Shown: positions 44,041-56,457 of the stretch, one piece after another
Position numbering within the stretch: the first letter of the stretch is position 1
Layout of the letters: the number at the start of each line of letters is the position of its first letter
DNA from: Cladocopium goreaui
Lineage: Eukaryota > Sar > Dinophyceae > Suessiales > Symbiodiniaceae
Assembly: GCA_947184155.2 (NCBI GenBank)
Contig: CAMXCT020000435.1
Location: 404,979 to 468,978, forward strand
Direction of reading: 5' to 3'
Length of the DNA stretch: 64,000 bases
The notes under the pieces: generated by a model
Told to the model about the DNA's origin: nothing
The model's input: the letters and a program-made list of their open reading frames with translations, nothing else
Database searches by the model: none
Program-made: the position numbers and the translations under genes

Positions 44041-44629
44041 AAATAAATAAATCATGACAAGCAAGGCAGAAGTGACAAAGTATTGGAAACCGCCAGCCGG
44101 GTTTGTTCCAGTCCGCTAACTCCTCAGAAAAGGGTTTCTCAAGGTCAATAACTTCTGTACAGGTCATCAGGAACTGCCATTTGTTCATGGTAACCCTCCC
44201 GCAAGTAACACGGCAATGGAATTTACAGCACCATCTACCTTTTTTGGTCGAAACATGATATCTGGATGTACAAGTACATGGGTTATGGCCATCCCATAAA
44301 ATTGGGAATCCTTATTGATTGGTCACTATATGTATATAGCACTATGCAAGCATATATGTATATATATATATGCTGTTGAAGGGCGGCACCCTTGGACCGG
44401 GTATATATATATTGATATGTGTAAATTATAACATGCTTCGGAAATCCCACAACCGCTCCATGGATTCTGGCTGAATGTCAATAATTCACCAACCTGAAAA
44501 TAGCTGAAAACTTGCAGCCAGCTATGGGGATGATTCCCCTATACATTCACCATCATTCCAGTGACGTCACGATGTGATGTCACCACATAATTCATCTAAA
44601 TGGATCTCTCCCACCTTCATTACTAATGT

Positions 44630-44693
44630 CGGAAATACTAAACCATCCCAAATTTAATCATCCATATATTTCTTGAGATGGTTTAGTATTTCT
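44630..44693. repeat. short inverted repeat
   Basis: GGAAATACTAAACCATC is paired with GATGGTTTAGTATTTC about 30 bases downstream. It is MITE-like and appears only once in full. Confidence 0.6.
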
Positions 44694-44804
44694 TTACTGA
44701 CATGGTAATTAGTGTTCCTTGATCATCACTAAACCATAACCCCCATCAATCCATATATTGGGGGCGTTTGGTTCTACCCACCCAGCTTAAAAAAAAAAAA
44801 AAAA

Positions 44805-44862
44805 CGGTGTCAGGAAGACGCCGCATGAGGTCGGTGGCTTGATCCAGTCCTCGTAGCAAATT
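44805..44862 (-). CDS. exon of the HECT gene
   Basis: The acceptor CCCCATCTTCAG precedes NLLRGLDQATDLMRRLPDT. It is a short amphipathic helix, with the lower edge running into an A-rich tract. Confidence 0.45.
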
Positions 44863-45599
44863 CTGAAGATGGGGGTAATATAGTATATATCTATATTTCT
44901 AGAATGATAATAATATATCTATCTTATATAGTTATATATATATTCTATATTATATTGTATATATAATAATACATAACCATTGGTTTGAGGATGTTTGAGG
45001 ATGGGCCCCACTTTTGGACACAACCATGGGAACAAGTTTGCTCAAACCAAGGACTGAGCAAACACTTTGGCGGATTGAATTCACTTAGTTCAAAGAAATG
45101 CAACCCTAGCTTGGCCAAAATGCTGCCAGGGGGTCACCGTTCCCATTCGCAAGGTCATTCCAAATGGGCTTCGTATCGCAAAGAAACAACGCACATAATA
45201 GTGGAATTGAGCATCCATCTGCAGCCCACCTCTACGGTCAGGTTTTCCATGTGCGTCCCAATCGTTTTGGCCAAACATCGGGCAATGTAGGAGGTATTCT
45301 TCAATAATATCATCATATAACATCTATGTATATAATTCTACGTATAATTTGAGTCTACAATCAACTATAACTATAACCACAGAAAAGTGCATATACAGTA
45401 TCTCCAACAATGGTACTGAATATGTAATATGTATATGTATATATATATACATTATATGCTATTGTAATTCTATTATCGTACAGTTTAGAATGACAAACAT
45501 AGAATCATGTGTACATATATATATATATGTATTTATATATATATGTATAATCTATAATCATCTATATCTGTGGTATTGTTATGGTCCTTAGTAAGGTCA

Positions 45600-45661
45600 G
45601 CTTAACTCAGCCGAAGTTCCACACAGCCGCGGCAACAAACGCGTCATGGCCTCGCTTGCAC
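45600..45661 (-). CDS. exon of the HECT gene
   Basis: The acceptor GGTTCTCTCAG precedes ASEAMTRLLPRLCGTSAELS. An alternative frame is open for part of it. Confidence 0.42.
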
Positions 45662-46429
45662 CTGAGAGAACCTCGGTAATTTTACGGATACGGATTGAAC
45701 CAAAACAAGGGGAATGGTGAATATATAATTCTGACATATTCGTTTGAAATTTTCTATATAATATAACATTGCTAAAACATCACTTGAGCACTTAAACATT
45801 GAGAACATAACATAGGCCCAGGGAAAATTCATGACGTCGAGCTACAATGCAAGGTTTAAGAAACAAGCAATGCTGAACTTGTGTTTGCATGTTGCATTCT
45901 TGGTGCTAAATCACCACAAACAACTCCATGCAAGAAGGCTTTGCCACCGGTGGGCCTTTTGATCCCTTCGTGTAGTTGTGGAAACATATACACACACACA
46001 AAAAAAAACATATGGATTTCACCAAATGCCCAGGAATGCCTTTGGGATTCTTTGGATACATATCATTACATATCTACACTCTCAGCTGAGCAACGCCAGG
46101 CTCAATGTAGTGCAAGATCTGGGTCAGCAATTCCAAACTCAACTCCTCGTGTCTCATGAATGCATCCACAGCTACTTACTAGCCAATTCTAAACGACAGC
46201 GTCATGCCATGGGAATCTGTTCGATACCTTTGAAAAGGCGGACTGCTCAACGATCGATTTCCACAGCAGGGAATGGGGCACACAAACACCATGCCATAAC
46301 CCAGCCCCAATACTACCAGAATGGTGCTTAGCTACAAATCATCCCCAAATGATAGCTTCGTGGGATTGGGTTCACCATGGTTCACCATGGTTCACCACGC
46401 TACTGTACTGTTAGGTAATCTCCCGGCAA

Positions 46430-46498
46430 ACCGCTGCGTCCTGGACATGCTGAGAGGGTGAATCCAACAGGTGGCCTTGGCCGCCAGGATCCGCCATG
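46430..46498 (-). CDS. possible exon of the HECT gene
   Basis: It reads MADPGGQGHLLDSPSQHVQD then AAVCRE in a GC-richer island. The frame is not anchored by clear splice sites. Confidence 0.35.
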
Positions 46499-46599
46499 TT
46501 ACGAACGATTGGGCAGCAAAATCATTAAATCTCACTGAACCATTGGAACTTCCAATATGGGCCATAACCCATCCGATTGATCCTGACCATTCCTGTGGG

Positions 46600-46673
46600 A
46601 CATCCTCTGGGCATCCTGGCTGATGGCATCAATGATCTGCATCGGATTGCTTCCCGACACAACCTCATTGGCG
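46600..46673 (-). CDS. exon of the HECT gene
   Basis: The acceptor GTGATCCTCCAG precedes ANEVVSGSNPMQIIDAISQD then AQRMSH. Composition is polar-helical. Confidence 0.5.
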
Positions 46674-46809
46674 CTGGAGGATCACGCATGACTCCTGTGA
46701 CTCCTATGCGTGAACCGGTGCTTCAGGCACACGACTCCCTAGATACATCGAAATACTAAATACTATTATATAACTTCAACCTGCAAGCAGTCGATTTCTC
46801 CAGCGAAAC

Positions 46810-46903
46810 CTAGTGGATGACTGGTGCTTTGGCAAGCAACTGCCCGCTTGGTGGTGTCGTTCTGTAGGAAGAAGGTCAGCACTTGCAGCAAATCATCCTC
46901 CTC
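46810..46903 (-). CDS. exon of the HECT gene
   Basis: This 94-base exon lies between the acceptor TATATCACCAG and the donor CCACTAG|GTTTCG. It reads EEDDLLQVLTFFLQNDTTKR then AVACQSTSHP. It has good splice sites and an armadillo-like helix (LLQVLTFFLQND). Confidence 0.55.
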
Positions 46904-47405
46904 CTGGTGATATAACGAAAAAGAACCAAACATAAACTCTAAAAGCTAAATACAGTGTGTTAATTCTGCGCGATTATTATGTACGATATGTATCATCTTT
47001 GCAGATTCTGTACTGAAACAAGGAGCTATGCTGAGCTTGACGGGTAAGAGATTCCTAAACTCAGGTTCGTCTTGTGCTAGGTACTGAGGTACTGCCCAAG
47101 GAGCGAAACAGGGAAATCAACAACTTGTGAACTTGTGACCTCATAACGCATTCAAATTCCGCGACCCGATGGGAAAACACAATTCCGTGTATGTTCACAG
47201 GTATGTGCCATTTACTCATTCCAAGCTAGCAACGGAAGATCCGGCGTTTTCCATGATTAGCTCATAAAAATCATCAAACATCCGTGGTTAAATCATCGTT
47301 AAGATGCGTTAAGTCATGCCTTTCAGATCTCCTTTTCCATGATGAAACCATGATCAAATCCATGGATAAACCGTAAAACCCCATGGATAACATCGTCATC
47401 GCCAC

Positions 47406-47497
47406 CTCTGTGGCCAGTTGCAAGTTGGAGATGGCCAGGGACACCAAGGGCTCCTGGGGGCAGCCAAGCCGCTGGAGCGCGCGACTGGTGGCTTCAG
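47406..47497 (-). CDS. exon of the HECT gene
   Basis: The frame ATSRALQRLGCPQEPLVSLA then ISNLQLATE ends at the donor CACAGAG|GTGGCG. It is helical-repeat-like. Confidence 0.52.
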
Positions 47498-48587
47498 GAA
47501 TATGTTGATGACAGATTGGTCTATGATTGGTTAATCATAGATTGGTTTATCATAGATTGGTCTATCTCGATATTTTCATGACATAGAGTGGATGAAATTC
47601 ATTGAAATTCATGTTTTATCGTGGTTGATCGATATCATTGGTTTATTTTTGTCCATGAGACATGGATATTTCATGGGAAATACTATGGTGGTGTAATGGG
47701 CCAATATAACCAACAATATGATATTTGAGCTTGGAAAATGGGACATACTCCAAGCATGGTCAGTTAATAGGAAACATGATGATAAATCAATAGGACTTTG
47801 GGGTACCAACAGACCCATATGATGTCCTTTCAGCCTAGGAAATTGTATGACAGAAAATACATGTTCAGCCTCTACTGAGACTTTACTGTTTTACTGATTT
47901 TGGGGCGATTTGTTTGGTAAAATTGTTTTTGATGAGGTAGAGTGACTTTGCATGAATCATCATAAGCTATTGGAATGAGCAATGCGGTAAATCCTATGAT
48001 GATCTCAAATGATAGCTGCTCGATTGTCTCTTAACTTTGTCCCACATTCAAAAACGCAAGGCAGTTCAACTTGGTTCTGGTATGGCATGGCTTATGGTTC
48101 AGAATCTAACCTCTGGTATCCAAGAAATGGCAATTGAAACATCCCAACCGTTGGATCGGATGGATGGCGATATTGATGAAGCAAAGCCAGTGCAGTAGAC
48201 CGTCCCATTCACCGACCATTTGGGACACAATTCATCCCAGTTCTAGCATAGAGTTTCTCTCTCTCCCTCGCTCTCTCCATCGCCTTCCCGGAGGTTCACT
48301 ATGCTAGGGTTTACCATGCCATATTACATAATTATCACACATTGTGTTATTTTTTAAAAAATATTCCATCCCCCATATTAATTCCCATTAATGGTTGGAC
48401 AAAATCATCCCCAACTGGCCGGCTTATGTCATGGCATGTGCGCAGCCCTATGAACTGAATCATTTATCATCATCTATTCTCATCATTAAGGCTGACAATG
48501 GGGGGTGGCTTGTTATTCTTAATGGATATCCTGCAGTGTTGGATATTCAATATTCATCCCGATTCTATGTCTACTCCAGGATTATAA

Positions 48588-48625
48588 TACCTTCTGATTT
48601 TTTAACGTAGCTATGGAAAATAACC
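48588..48625. mobile_element. MITE fragment, left end
   Basis: TACCTTCTGATTTTTTAACG then TAGCTATGGAAAATAACC matches the left half of the family. Confidence 0.55.
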
Positions 48626-48639
48626 ACTGTTGATATGAC

Positions 48640-48690
48640 ACATCATCATCATCATCATTATCATCATCATCATCGTCATCGTCATCATCA
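48640..48690. repeat. (CAT)n microsatellite
   Basis: CATCATCATT and CATCGTCATC runs occur. The poly-Asp frame on the minus strand is an artefact. Confidence 0.9.
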
Positions 48691-48770
48691 TAACATATAT
48701 ATATACACATATATTCATCATATTTCAACATAAAAATGATACTGGAGCCATTTTCCATGGCCATGTCACC

Positions 48771-48889
48771 GGTTTGCCCAGGATCCCATTCGGATTTCCC
48801 ATGGCAAGGCGCGAAACGGGGATGACTCGCCAAGCGCTTCAGCACGTCGGATCTGCCCAGCAGCTGACGGGTGGTGAACATGGCCGCGC
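48771..48889 (-). CDS. exon of the HECT gene
   Basis: The acceptor CGCTTTTGGCAG leads to AAMFTTRQLLGRSDVLKRLA then SHPRFAPCHGKSEWDPGQTG. The donor is probably CAAACCG|GTGACA. It has amphipathic helices and is one of the clearer N-terminal exons. Confidence 0.55.
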
Positions 48890-49379
48890 CTGCCAAAAGC
48901 GGAGAGGATTTTTCGAAACATGGGGGAAACATATGGGAAAATGGAACATGATGGGAAATATTGGGAAAATGTGGGAAACATCATGAAACATCAGGGAACA
49001 TCTGGGAAATATGTCGGACAAAGTTTTGTGTACCGGTATAACCCTCAAAACATAATGTTTAAGAGGGAAAATATGGGAACATGCTGTACCCAACGGTGTT
49101 CACCAAATGAATGTTGACCCCCGCGCTGCTGGTCATTAAGAGGGTTCCATTTTGGAAGCAGGGATATATTGGGATAGTGTAACCCCCCGATCTTCAGTCA
49201 GCCAGTGTTTCTTTGGGGATTTAGCCACGCACTTGGGATTTGAAGTACAATTGTTTCCGCAAAAACTGGATCACCGGGGATTGATGGGATTTGATGGGAT
49301 TTGAACGAATGATCTGGGGAAATCATATAGAGACCGTTCCGTGTGGCCAATTGGATCTATCCATACTGTTCAAATGTTT

Positions 49380-49918
49380 ACATTTGGGGTAAGTTTGGAA
49401 CATTGATTGTCATCAACGAGCCCAGCCCCTCCAAGTCTCAAACATTCAGCTAAACTTGGCCACAGGATCCTATAGTTGAAGTTGCCAGATCTATATACCC
49501 TGCAATCGGGGAAAGTGGTTGCTACCCTGTTTTGCAGGCAAAGCAGGTAAAGTAAGGATTGACAGAACTCGGGAAGACGCCCCCCAGCCGACCCTGCCAA
49601 GATGCAAATCCGATCCTTCCCCTGCTTGCTCCCCACTACCAAGTTTGTGATGAGATGATCAAACAGCTTCCCCTGCGACGGCCAAAGAAAACTGAGGTCA
49701 ACAAATGAGTACAAATGGAAGAATTGATTGATTGGATTCAATGGAAGAACCGATACTGAGAACATGCCGTGTTGGCTTGCTCGACACAGTTGATGCATTT
49801 TATAAACACAGAATTCATTACCATACCCAATCACACGGTCATGCGCTGGCACGTGACGACGTTTGCCAAACTCATGTGGTAAGATGCTAGTAACGGCGCA
49901 TGTTCCCAGAAATATCAT
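49380..49918. other. intron-less block with a 180-residue minus-strand frame
   Basis: A single minus frame is open for over 500 bases in an otherwise intron-like region. It includes GKLFDHLITNLVVGSKQGKD and LLYLLCLQNRVATTFPDCRV. I do not recognise it. The lack of introns contr asts with the true exons here, so a decayed mobile element or retrocopy is more likely than an exon. Confidence 0.35.
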
Positions 49919-50379
49919 ATGTGGCTCAAAGAATGCCCTACAGGAAAATGTTAGACTAAACAGCTAGTGGTGGTATAACATGGTATAACCCGGTTGACAA
50001 TTACATTCGATGGTCCTAACGTTTCAAAGGCCCAAAACCCTCCCATTCTTGCGGACAGTTTTACCAGCACCCGTGAAAAAGGTTTGGCTGACATACTCAT
50101 ATTCCATACAAATTCATTCATGAGAGCCTCTCCGCACTTATGGTGCAAAATTCTTGGATCCACTCAACAAGGTACAGTACATAGGTGACTCTATACTTCG
50201 GTGATGCTGGCCGTGACGACTGACAAATTTGCAACACCCCACGGGCATGTGTCAAAAAAGCAGAACACATCAAAGCACAAAGGTTGCAAGCATTCTCATA
50301 GTATGTGATTCTTATGTGTTGGAATTAGAAAACCTTTATACACCTTTCAGAATGAGAAACAACTGACCCTGACTTCTGA

Positions 50380-50460
50380 GCCTCATAACTTGTGCCGGCC
50401 TGCATCAGGACTTGGAAGAAGGTTCCCTCCCGGAGCTGCAAGGTGTTTCCCAAAGCTCGC
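50380..50460 (-). CDS. exon of the HECT gene
   Basis: After the acceptor GCTAGCTCCCAG the frame reads RALGNTLQLREGTFFQVLMQ then AGTSYEAQKSGS. It is well composed with no low complexity. The donor is unresolved. Confidence 0.52.
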
Positions 50461-50909
50461 CTGGGAGCTAGCCAGTTTGAAATCAAGTGCATTTCGTTCA
50501 CAACACCCCAAGATACCCCAGCAGTGGGGTTGCCTCAAAAACCAGTGAAACAGCATCATATATAATTATATTATATATATATATATTTGTGTATGTGTAT
50601 ATATATATATATTATATATATACACATATATATATATTATGAATTTCTATGCTGTTGGTCCCGTTTGCCACAGGTTCTTTGCAAACGATTAGTTAGTTGT
50701 TATTATGTATTCATGAATTCGTCTTGCACGGCCTTTCCGCCTTTCGCCAACCCTTCCGCCGGCTTCCGCTGACGTTGGTTTCACGTCCGTTGACGCAACT
50801 TACTGTCACCCCCATACATACGACTTTACCTCATGGAAGTTTTTGTCATGCTGCTCAGGTGGAAACTTGGATGAAAATCGGATGAAGCCACCCCTTTCCC
50901 AGCCAACAA

Positions 50910-50994
50910 ACAAACAAGGGACGCGCACAGAGCACCATCGGGCTGCAGGAGCTCCCTGGTAAGAAGCTTCAACCAGTCGCTGGCAAACTCCCGC
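50910..50994 (-). CDS. exon of the HECT gene
   Basis: After the acceptor TTTTCTCTGCAAG the frame reads REFASDWLKLLTRELLQPDG then ALCAS. It looks like the REFF helix of a HECT N-lobe, but about a dozen unrelated exons separate it from the HECT blocks, so I take it as a helical-repeat exon. Confidence 0.5.
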
Positions 50995-51414
50995 CTTGCA
51001 GAGAAAACAACCCACACAAAACTCCATAAGAGGATCCCCGAAGTGTTGGGAGTGGGAGTTTCATGATTGATTTGAGATGATTTGAGTGCATATATGCATA
51101 ATAAATATATTGTGATAATTATAATAAGCTAATTATATATATGTATATATATGATTTATATATATGATTTATATATATATGTGTGTGTGTATGTGTGTTG
51201 TATGAAAAATATATATATATATACACACAGTATATTTCATCATGTTGGCGAAACTGATTTGCGACGATACTTCTGATGATTTGGGACTACCTTCAAGTTT
51301 CACAGCCTTTTTTCCCCCAATCCCTTCCTTATCTCGTCCCACCATGGCCTGGATTCGGCTTGGGCGTTCCACATCCTTTCATCAACTGGTGAACTCAGGA
51401 AACGATCCTCAGCG

Positions 51415-51545
51415 CGCGGGCAAATGCCAAGGCCCAACCCATCGCTGCCGAGATCGCCGAGGGGCCAAGGTGCGGATCAGGGCGGCGGTGCCAAATTGGT
51501 CCGGCCAGTTTTCCTTGACGCGGAAGGCCGTGGAAGCACGTGCCG
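51415..51545 (-). CDS. exon of the HECT gene
   Basis: The minus frame reads RKATARASTAFRVKENWPDQ then FGTAALIRTLAP. A GC-rich island supports coding. The lower part is open in two frames, so the end is uncertain. Confidence 0.45.
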
Positions 51546-51702
51546 TGGCTTTGCGAAGGTTAAACAAAAACAACAGTTTAACATGGCTATCATGGCTGGC
51601 AACTGGAAGATATGAAAATATATGCCATTTACAGTATTACATGCCATGTATAGTATTAGTATGATACAATAAGCTGGCAAAGGAGAACTGTGGGGATACC
51701 CG

Positions 51703-51817
51703 TCTACAAATGGATGTGTTGATGGTGGATTTTTCCCAGGAGGCCACGGTTGGAATTTGCATCAGCTTCAAACGGCTCTCCGTCAAGACCCTCGTACCCC
51801 TGGTGACATCCAAGCAG
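51703..51817 (-). CDS. exon of the HECT gene
   Basis: The acceptor CATGTGCCAG and the donor TAGACGG|GTATCC frame LDVTRGTRVLTESRLKLMQI then PTVASWEKSTINTSICRR. A second frame is open over the first half, so the translation is provisional. Confidence 0.45.
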
Positions 51818-52235
51818 CTGGCACATGGATGTTTATTCCATATTCCACTAAATATGGTATATAATAGTATCTCATATATAGTATAGTATGTTTTGATCCA
51901 TGCCTTCTTATCATATACCATCCCTAAAACAAGCGAGGACCAAACACATATCCTTTGATCCGTTCAATTGGCTAGTAAATAGGTCCGGGGTATTGCACTT
52001 GCCGAGCGTGACCGAAGCGCAGAGCTGGCATCACAAGTATTGCGGTGGTTGCTCTTGCAAACATCCAATCTTGTTTCCATGAAAATCCAACAATTAGAAA
52101 TGATTTGCAGTACCGGTTGAAATTGGGGAGTTTCCTCATCAACAGCCATTTCTGATTCCTCTTGCGGGGAGTTTCCTCAGTACCAGCTTGCCAGCTTCCT
52201 CACCAAGACACGAAGAAGTGGTACAAAAAGCTCAC

Positions 52236-52277
52236 GCCTTCTGCTTGGATAATGGCTTCACAGAAATCCATCCGATC
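52236..52277 (-). CDS. short exon of the HECT gene
   Basis: It reads DRMDFCEAIIQAEG between TCTCCGCAG and a GC- or GT-type donor (GAAG|GCGTGA or GAAGGC|GTGAGC). Confidence 0.42.
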
Positions 52278-52614
52278 CTGCGGAGATTAAGGAATTTTGA
52301 AATCCCTTCAGCTATGGTTGGAAGCTAAGTTGCATATGGGTTTATCTGAAAATAGGTTGCCCTTATAGTAAATCCACTGGTTAATCTTAGATAAACATCT
52401 TAAAACATAAGGATTGATGAGGCATCTTCCTTGCCAAATGAATGTTGAAATCCTCTGAGCAGGTGGAGGATTGAAGTCTGAGCTCTTGGCGTCATGTTGA
52501 AAGGCGTTTGAATATACATTCTCTTCATTTTTAAACGTATTAAGCGCCTTTCTTTCTTCAGCACTTTTCAATTCGTTTGTCCCCGATTCTGAATTTTCTC
52601 TTGTTTTTGTGGCA

Positions 52615-52810
52615 TTTTCAGATTAATGAGTGGTTAAAAACAATATGTCCTTACCGCCCCATTCTTGGATCGTTTAAACCACTCATTGTGAATTTGGGGA
52701 CGGTTTATTATGGTTTTGAGTGGTATAAACCATCCATAAATAGGTTTTTTTACCAGCCATTTACCAAAAAAAACACTTATGGTATTTCGTCCATCCCATA
52801 AATGACCACT
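52615..52810. repeat. MITE-like region with GTTTAAACCACTC / GAGTGGTATAAACC inverted phrases
   Basis: ATCGTTTAAACCACTCATT faces GAGTGGTATAAACCATCC, and TAATGAGTGGTTAAA appears again on the left. Related phrases (GGTTTATACCATCCATTTAT) occur at 58.9 kb. Confidence 0.5.
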
Positions 52811-52879
52811 ATATAGCACAAAACCATGTCATTTGTCCATCACGAAACCAAGTCGTTTCACGGATCACAACGGGATGAC

Positions 52880-52920
52880 CTTCTCATTCTCCATGGCGGC
52901 GGCAACCAAGTTGCAGGCTT
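52880..52920 (-). CDS. short exon of the HECT gene
   Basis: This 41-base exon lies between the acceptor GTGTCGCCCAG and the donor AATGAGAAG|GTCATC. It reads ACNLVAAAMENEK, with phase consistent with neighbours. Confidence 0.48.
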
Positions 52921-53099
52921 CTGGGCGACACAGCAGCAGGCTTTACTGATACTGCCATGATGCATGTGTAATTGTGTATATAATATCTAAACAAACAAAT
53001 ACACATATATATATATAATGAATGTGTATCTATAATAGATCTAAAAACGATCTGTAAAGAGACATTGTATTAACTATGATCTGTGTTTCACTGATGTAT

Positions 53100-53230
53100 C
53101 TATGTTGAATGGTCTATATATATACATATACATGTGTGTGTGAGATAGATCTATTTATAAAGATATGTGTCTATTTTGAAAACAATCTATCTATAGATAT
53201 ATGTGCATGTGTGTCTGGTGTAAAGAATGT
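53100..53230. repeat. (AT)n and (TG)n microsatellites
   Basis: This is an AT-rich run with TGTGTGTG tracts. No gene. Confidence 0.7.
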
Positions 53231-53395
53231 AGAGTATCATTTAATTTTTCATTACATGTAAAGTATGACATACAATGCGTGCGTCATTGGGAAAAAATGT
53301 GTATAATGTTATAACATGAAATATGATGATATATACAGTGCCATGGACGCGGAACCATGAAATATAACATACCATTAAATATACATGTATATGAC

Positions 53396-53530
53396 GGTGA
53401 TGGTGATGATGATGATGTTGTTGATGATGATGATGGTGATGATGGTGATGATGATGATGTTGTTGATGATGATGATGATGGTGATGATGGTGATGATGAT
53501 GATGATGATGATGATGGTGATGATGACATG
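53396..53530. repeat. (GAT)n microsatellite
   Basis: GATGATGATG units with GGTGATGATG and TTGTTGATG interruptions. Poly-Asp, poly-Met and poly-Ser frames across it are artefacts. Confidence 0.93.
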
Positions 53531-54894
53531 CTGTTCATACCAGTCCAGCACGATTGCCCCTGCAAGAACCTGGCTTTGCTGCATGACAAACACATGGCAA
53601 GGTATGGCTCGAACGTTCCAAAATGGGGCCACTAGTGCAGCCTAGTGCAGCCCAGCTGCGGAGTACATCTCGTTCCTCAACATTCCCACATTTACCAATG
53701 GCCTGGCATGTTTTTCATGCAGAATGATGCAAATGGAGAATTGCAATGAACGCTGGGAAACACCTATGGTATCCTATGGTCACGTTCATCCAGTGTAGGA
53801 TAATCACAACATATCACAACCATAGATGCTCGTGCGTAAGGCCAAGCATACTTGGTTGCGGCGTGAAGCCAGGAATCCTCGCCCAGAAAATGTCAAACCA
53901 CAACGGCCACACCGGGCACAATTCCAAAAAACACAAGCAGCACAGCACGCCTGGTCCCAGTCTCTGAATCCAAACTATCCCAACTTTATCTTGGTTTCAT
54001 TCGTCGCACATCTCCTCCTCTATGAGTCTTGGACATTTGAAAAATCACTGGGCCAATGATGACACATGACTATCAGCAGAAACATCTCATCCCACTACAG
54101 ATCCTTCCCCTGGCACAGGGCAGGATCCCAAGGCCTTCACCAAATGATGCGCCACCACAGGCATATCTTCCTCGGACACACCATCCGAAGAGTGATCAAC
54201 ACATATCGACACCATGGTTAAGAGGGTGGGGATTTCTGTAATCCCTGGTCAATCCCTTCTACCCAGTAGATAAAATACACACATCTCCAATCTTTTTTGG
54301 ATCCAATACTGAACCAGGGTTTTGAATCAGACTAGCATTTTGAATCGTCAGTAGCTCCCACCTGGCCATTAGTTAAGCGCGGATTGATCATTGGGTATGG
54401 TTTGAAATAACTTCCCAAATAGCAATCTTGTTGAACCATCCCAGTAACTCACGATGTGGGTTATCGATGTTACGTATGTGATGTGATGTAATGGAATCGA
54501 ATTGAATGGAGTGCATGCGCATGTTTCAAAACATATTTTTATGTTACACCAACAAAAAAGAACATTCCCTTTGTATCCATTTGGAGGATGTAGGGTTGTA
54601 GTCAAATTCGTAAACCCATCATTCAAACCCAATCTTTGGGTTACTGTGATATGGATATACCATCATTTACCTATTTCTAAGCCAGGTTTGAAATGAATAC
54701 TGTACACTTATCAACTTGACAATCATTAACAAACATACCACATTATTCGCAAGAACCCCACTTGGCAATTCCTGTATTGTTGTTAACATTGCTATTACTA
54801 TTGTCATCATCTTTCCATCAAAAACACCAACAACTACCCGCCCCAAATCCCAACAACTATCACTGCTCATCACAGCAGATCCAAGTGGCATGGC

Positions 54895-54993
54895 TCAGCA
54901 AAGTTCGACAGCTTTCCTCTTGCTGCACCATCAGAACGAAGCCATGGAAAATGCTGCTGCGTGTGCCCTGCGGGCTGGGCTGGTCGAGGCGAT
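54895..54993 (-). CDS. exon of the HECT gene
   Basis: The acceptor GCGATTTTGTCAG leads to RLDQPSPQGTRSSIFHGFVL then MVQQEESCRTLLSHA. The plus strand is also open here, but the minus reading has the splice site and matches the gene direction. Confidence 0.5.
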
Positions 54994-55404
54994 CTGACAA
55001 AATCGCTGGATGTGCCATTAATCCACTTAAACTGGTTCCATTTCAAACAGTTAAACATAGGGAAAAACATATGAATTCAAATCCAAATGATAGTTGACAT
55101 TCATGAATCTCAAACTTGGTTGAGGTCAAGTTTCACTTAATTTGGGTCTAGAATCCCAGAAATGAATGATCTATCTCTTGAATACATCCCATACCTGTTG
55201 GACCATGCTTGATGGCTTCCTGCCATGGCCGCTGGTGGTTGACGAAGCCCACAAATTTCGGCAAAACTCGTCATCTTCAAAAGTATTGTTACATATACTA
55301 TATAATTATATATATATATATATATGTAGATGTATATATCCTGGATGGGCTTAGGCCCTAGGCGTCAATAGTCATTGGCCATCTGTCCTGTAATATCTCA
55401 ATAC

Positions 55405-55505
55405 CTTGAAACCGTGATACCCCTCCTGGGGCACCAAGAGGTTCACCAACAAGCTGATGGCTTCATGATGTGCTGTCAGCATCTCCGCCCCAACCGTCCT
55501 CCAAC
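55405..55505 (-). CDS. exon of the HECT gene, armadillo-like helix
   Basis: This 101-base exon lies between the acceptor GGGATCCCCAG and the donor GTTTCAAG|GTATTG. It reads WRTVGAEMLTAHHEAISLLV then NLLVPQEGYHGFK. Leucine spacing (AISLLVNLLV) is typical of armadillo/HEAT helices found in large HECT ligases. It is one of the best N-terminal exons. Confidence 0.6.
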
Positions 55506-56239
55506 CTGGGGATCCCCAACTTGGACCATTGGAGGATGGGAAAATGGACGGTAAAAAGTATGGATTCTTGTAACATGATGTAATTTACATCTTCCTTCAA
55601 CCCAGTGCATGTTCCGTTTGTTTTTCATGTTGTTTGATATTTAGCAATGATTTTCATTGCTTACCGGTTGGTTGAAGGACACATTTTTGAAGGCCATCTC
55701 ATGCCAAGTCGGCTTGAATAAATACTTCTGAAACTGCAAATGCTCTGGATTCTGGTTTTATAGATGTCTGTTGAGAGTAGCTGCGTGTTGCAAACTTCGT
55801 GACAGAAATCTGACGGCACATGTGTTTGAATATGTTTGAATCAATGGGAAAGGGAAACCACTCTTTTTAAAGTCAAAACGCACGGCTTTCCGAAAAAAAA
55901 AGTTCCCGAAAAAACCAATGGATTGAACCAACCCACCCAAACAATAGCAACCTGCCAAATAGTTATAGATGGTTCATAATCCCTGATAAACGTGGTTGTT
56001 GGATGTTGTTGGTGGTTAATAGGTCCCGTAAAGCAATAGTATAGCAATAGTAAATCATCCCCAATTGTACCATAAATATCCATAAATGGGTGAGATAGAC
56101 TCGTACAACCATCAAAATATGGATGGTTTGCAGCGGCTTTACTGACATTAAATCTTGGTAATGGATGGATCATAATAACAAATAAACGTGGTTGTTGGAT
56201 GTTGATGTCAAAAAATGGCCCAGACATTGAATAAATCCT

Positions 56240-56354
56240 TACCATATGGTTATTTAACCTAGCCATGGAAAATGGCCCATTTATAGATGGTTTACCTGGA
56301 TTTACCTATTAAAAATGGTGATTTTCCATGGCGATGTTAAATAACCAGATGGTA
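56240..56354. mobile_element. MITE, TACCCTCTGGTAA family, complete copy
   Basis: The copy starts TACCATATGGTTATTTAACC and ends GGCGATGTTAAATAACCAGA plus TGGTA. The middle carries TTACCTATTAAAAATGGTGA. It lies 42 bases below an exon. Confidence 0.82.
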
Positions 56355-56395
56355 CCATTTTCAACCAAGGATCATAGCTCTGTGAGCTGCTTGAC

Positions 56396-56457
56396 CTTGC
56401 CATGATTCGCCAGTGTCTCCGCCAAGTTGGGATCGTCCGTGAAGTGCACCAGGTGAT
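56396..56457 (-). CDS. exon of the HECT gene
   Basis: This 62-base exon lies between the acceptor TGCCATGCCTCAG and the donor CATGGCAAG|GTCAAG. It reads HLVHFTDDPNLAETLANHGK. Both splice sites are clean. If the donor is not used the frame stops ten bases past KVKQLTEL. Confidence 0.55.

Noticed and set aside
50910-50994. REFASDWLKLLTRELL read as the start of the HECT N-lobe
   Set aside because: About a dozen unrelated exons lie between it and the certain HECT blocks, and no GGL precedes it.
53284-53645. Poly-Asp, poly-Met and poly-Ser frames
   Set aside because: Artefacts of the (GAT)n tract, which is open in all phases.
54716-55097. Plus-strand frame HHQNEAMENAAACALRAG
   Set aside because: The minus frame over the same bases has an acceptor and agrees with the direction of all neighbours.
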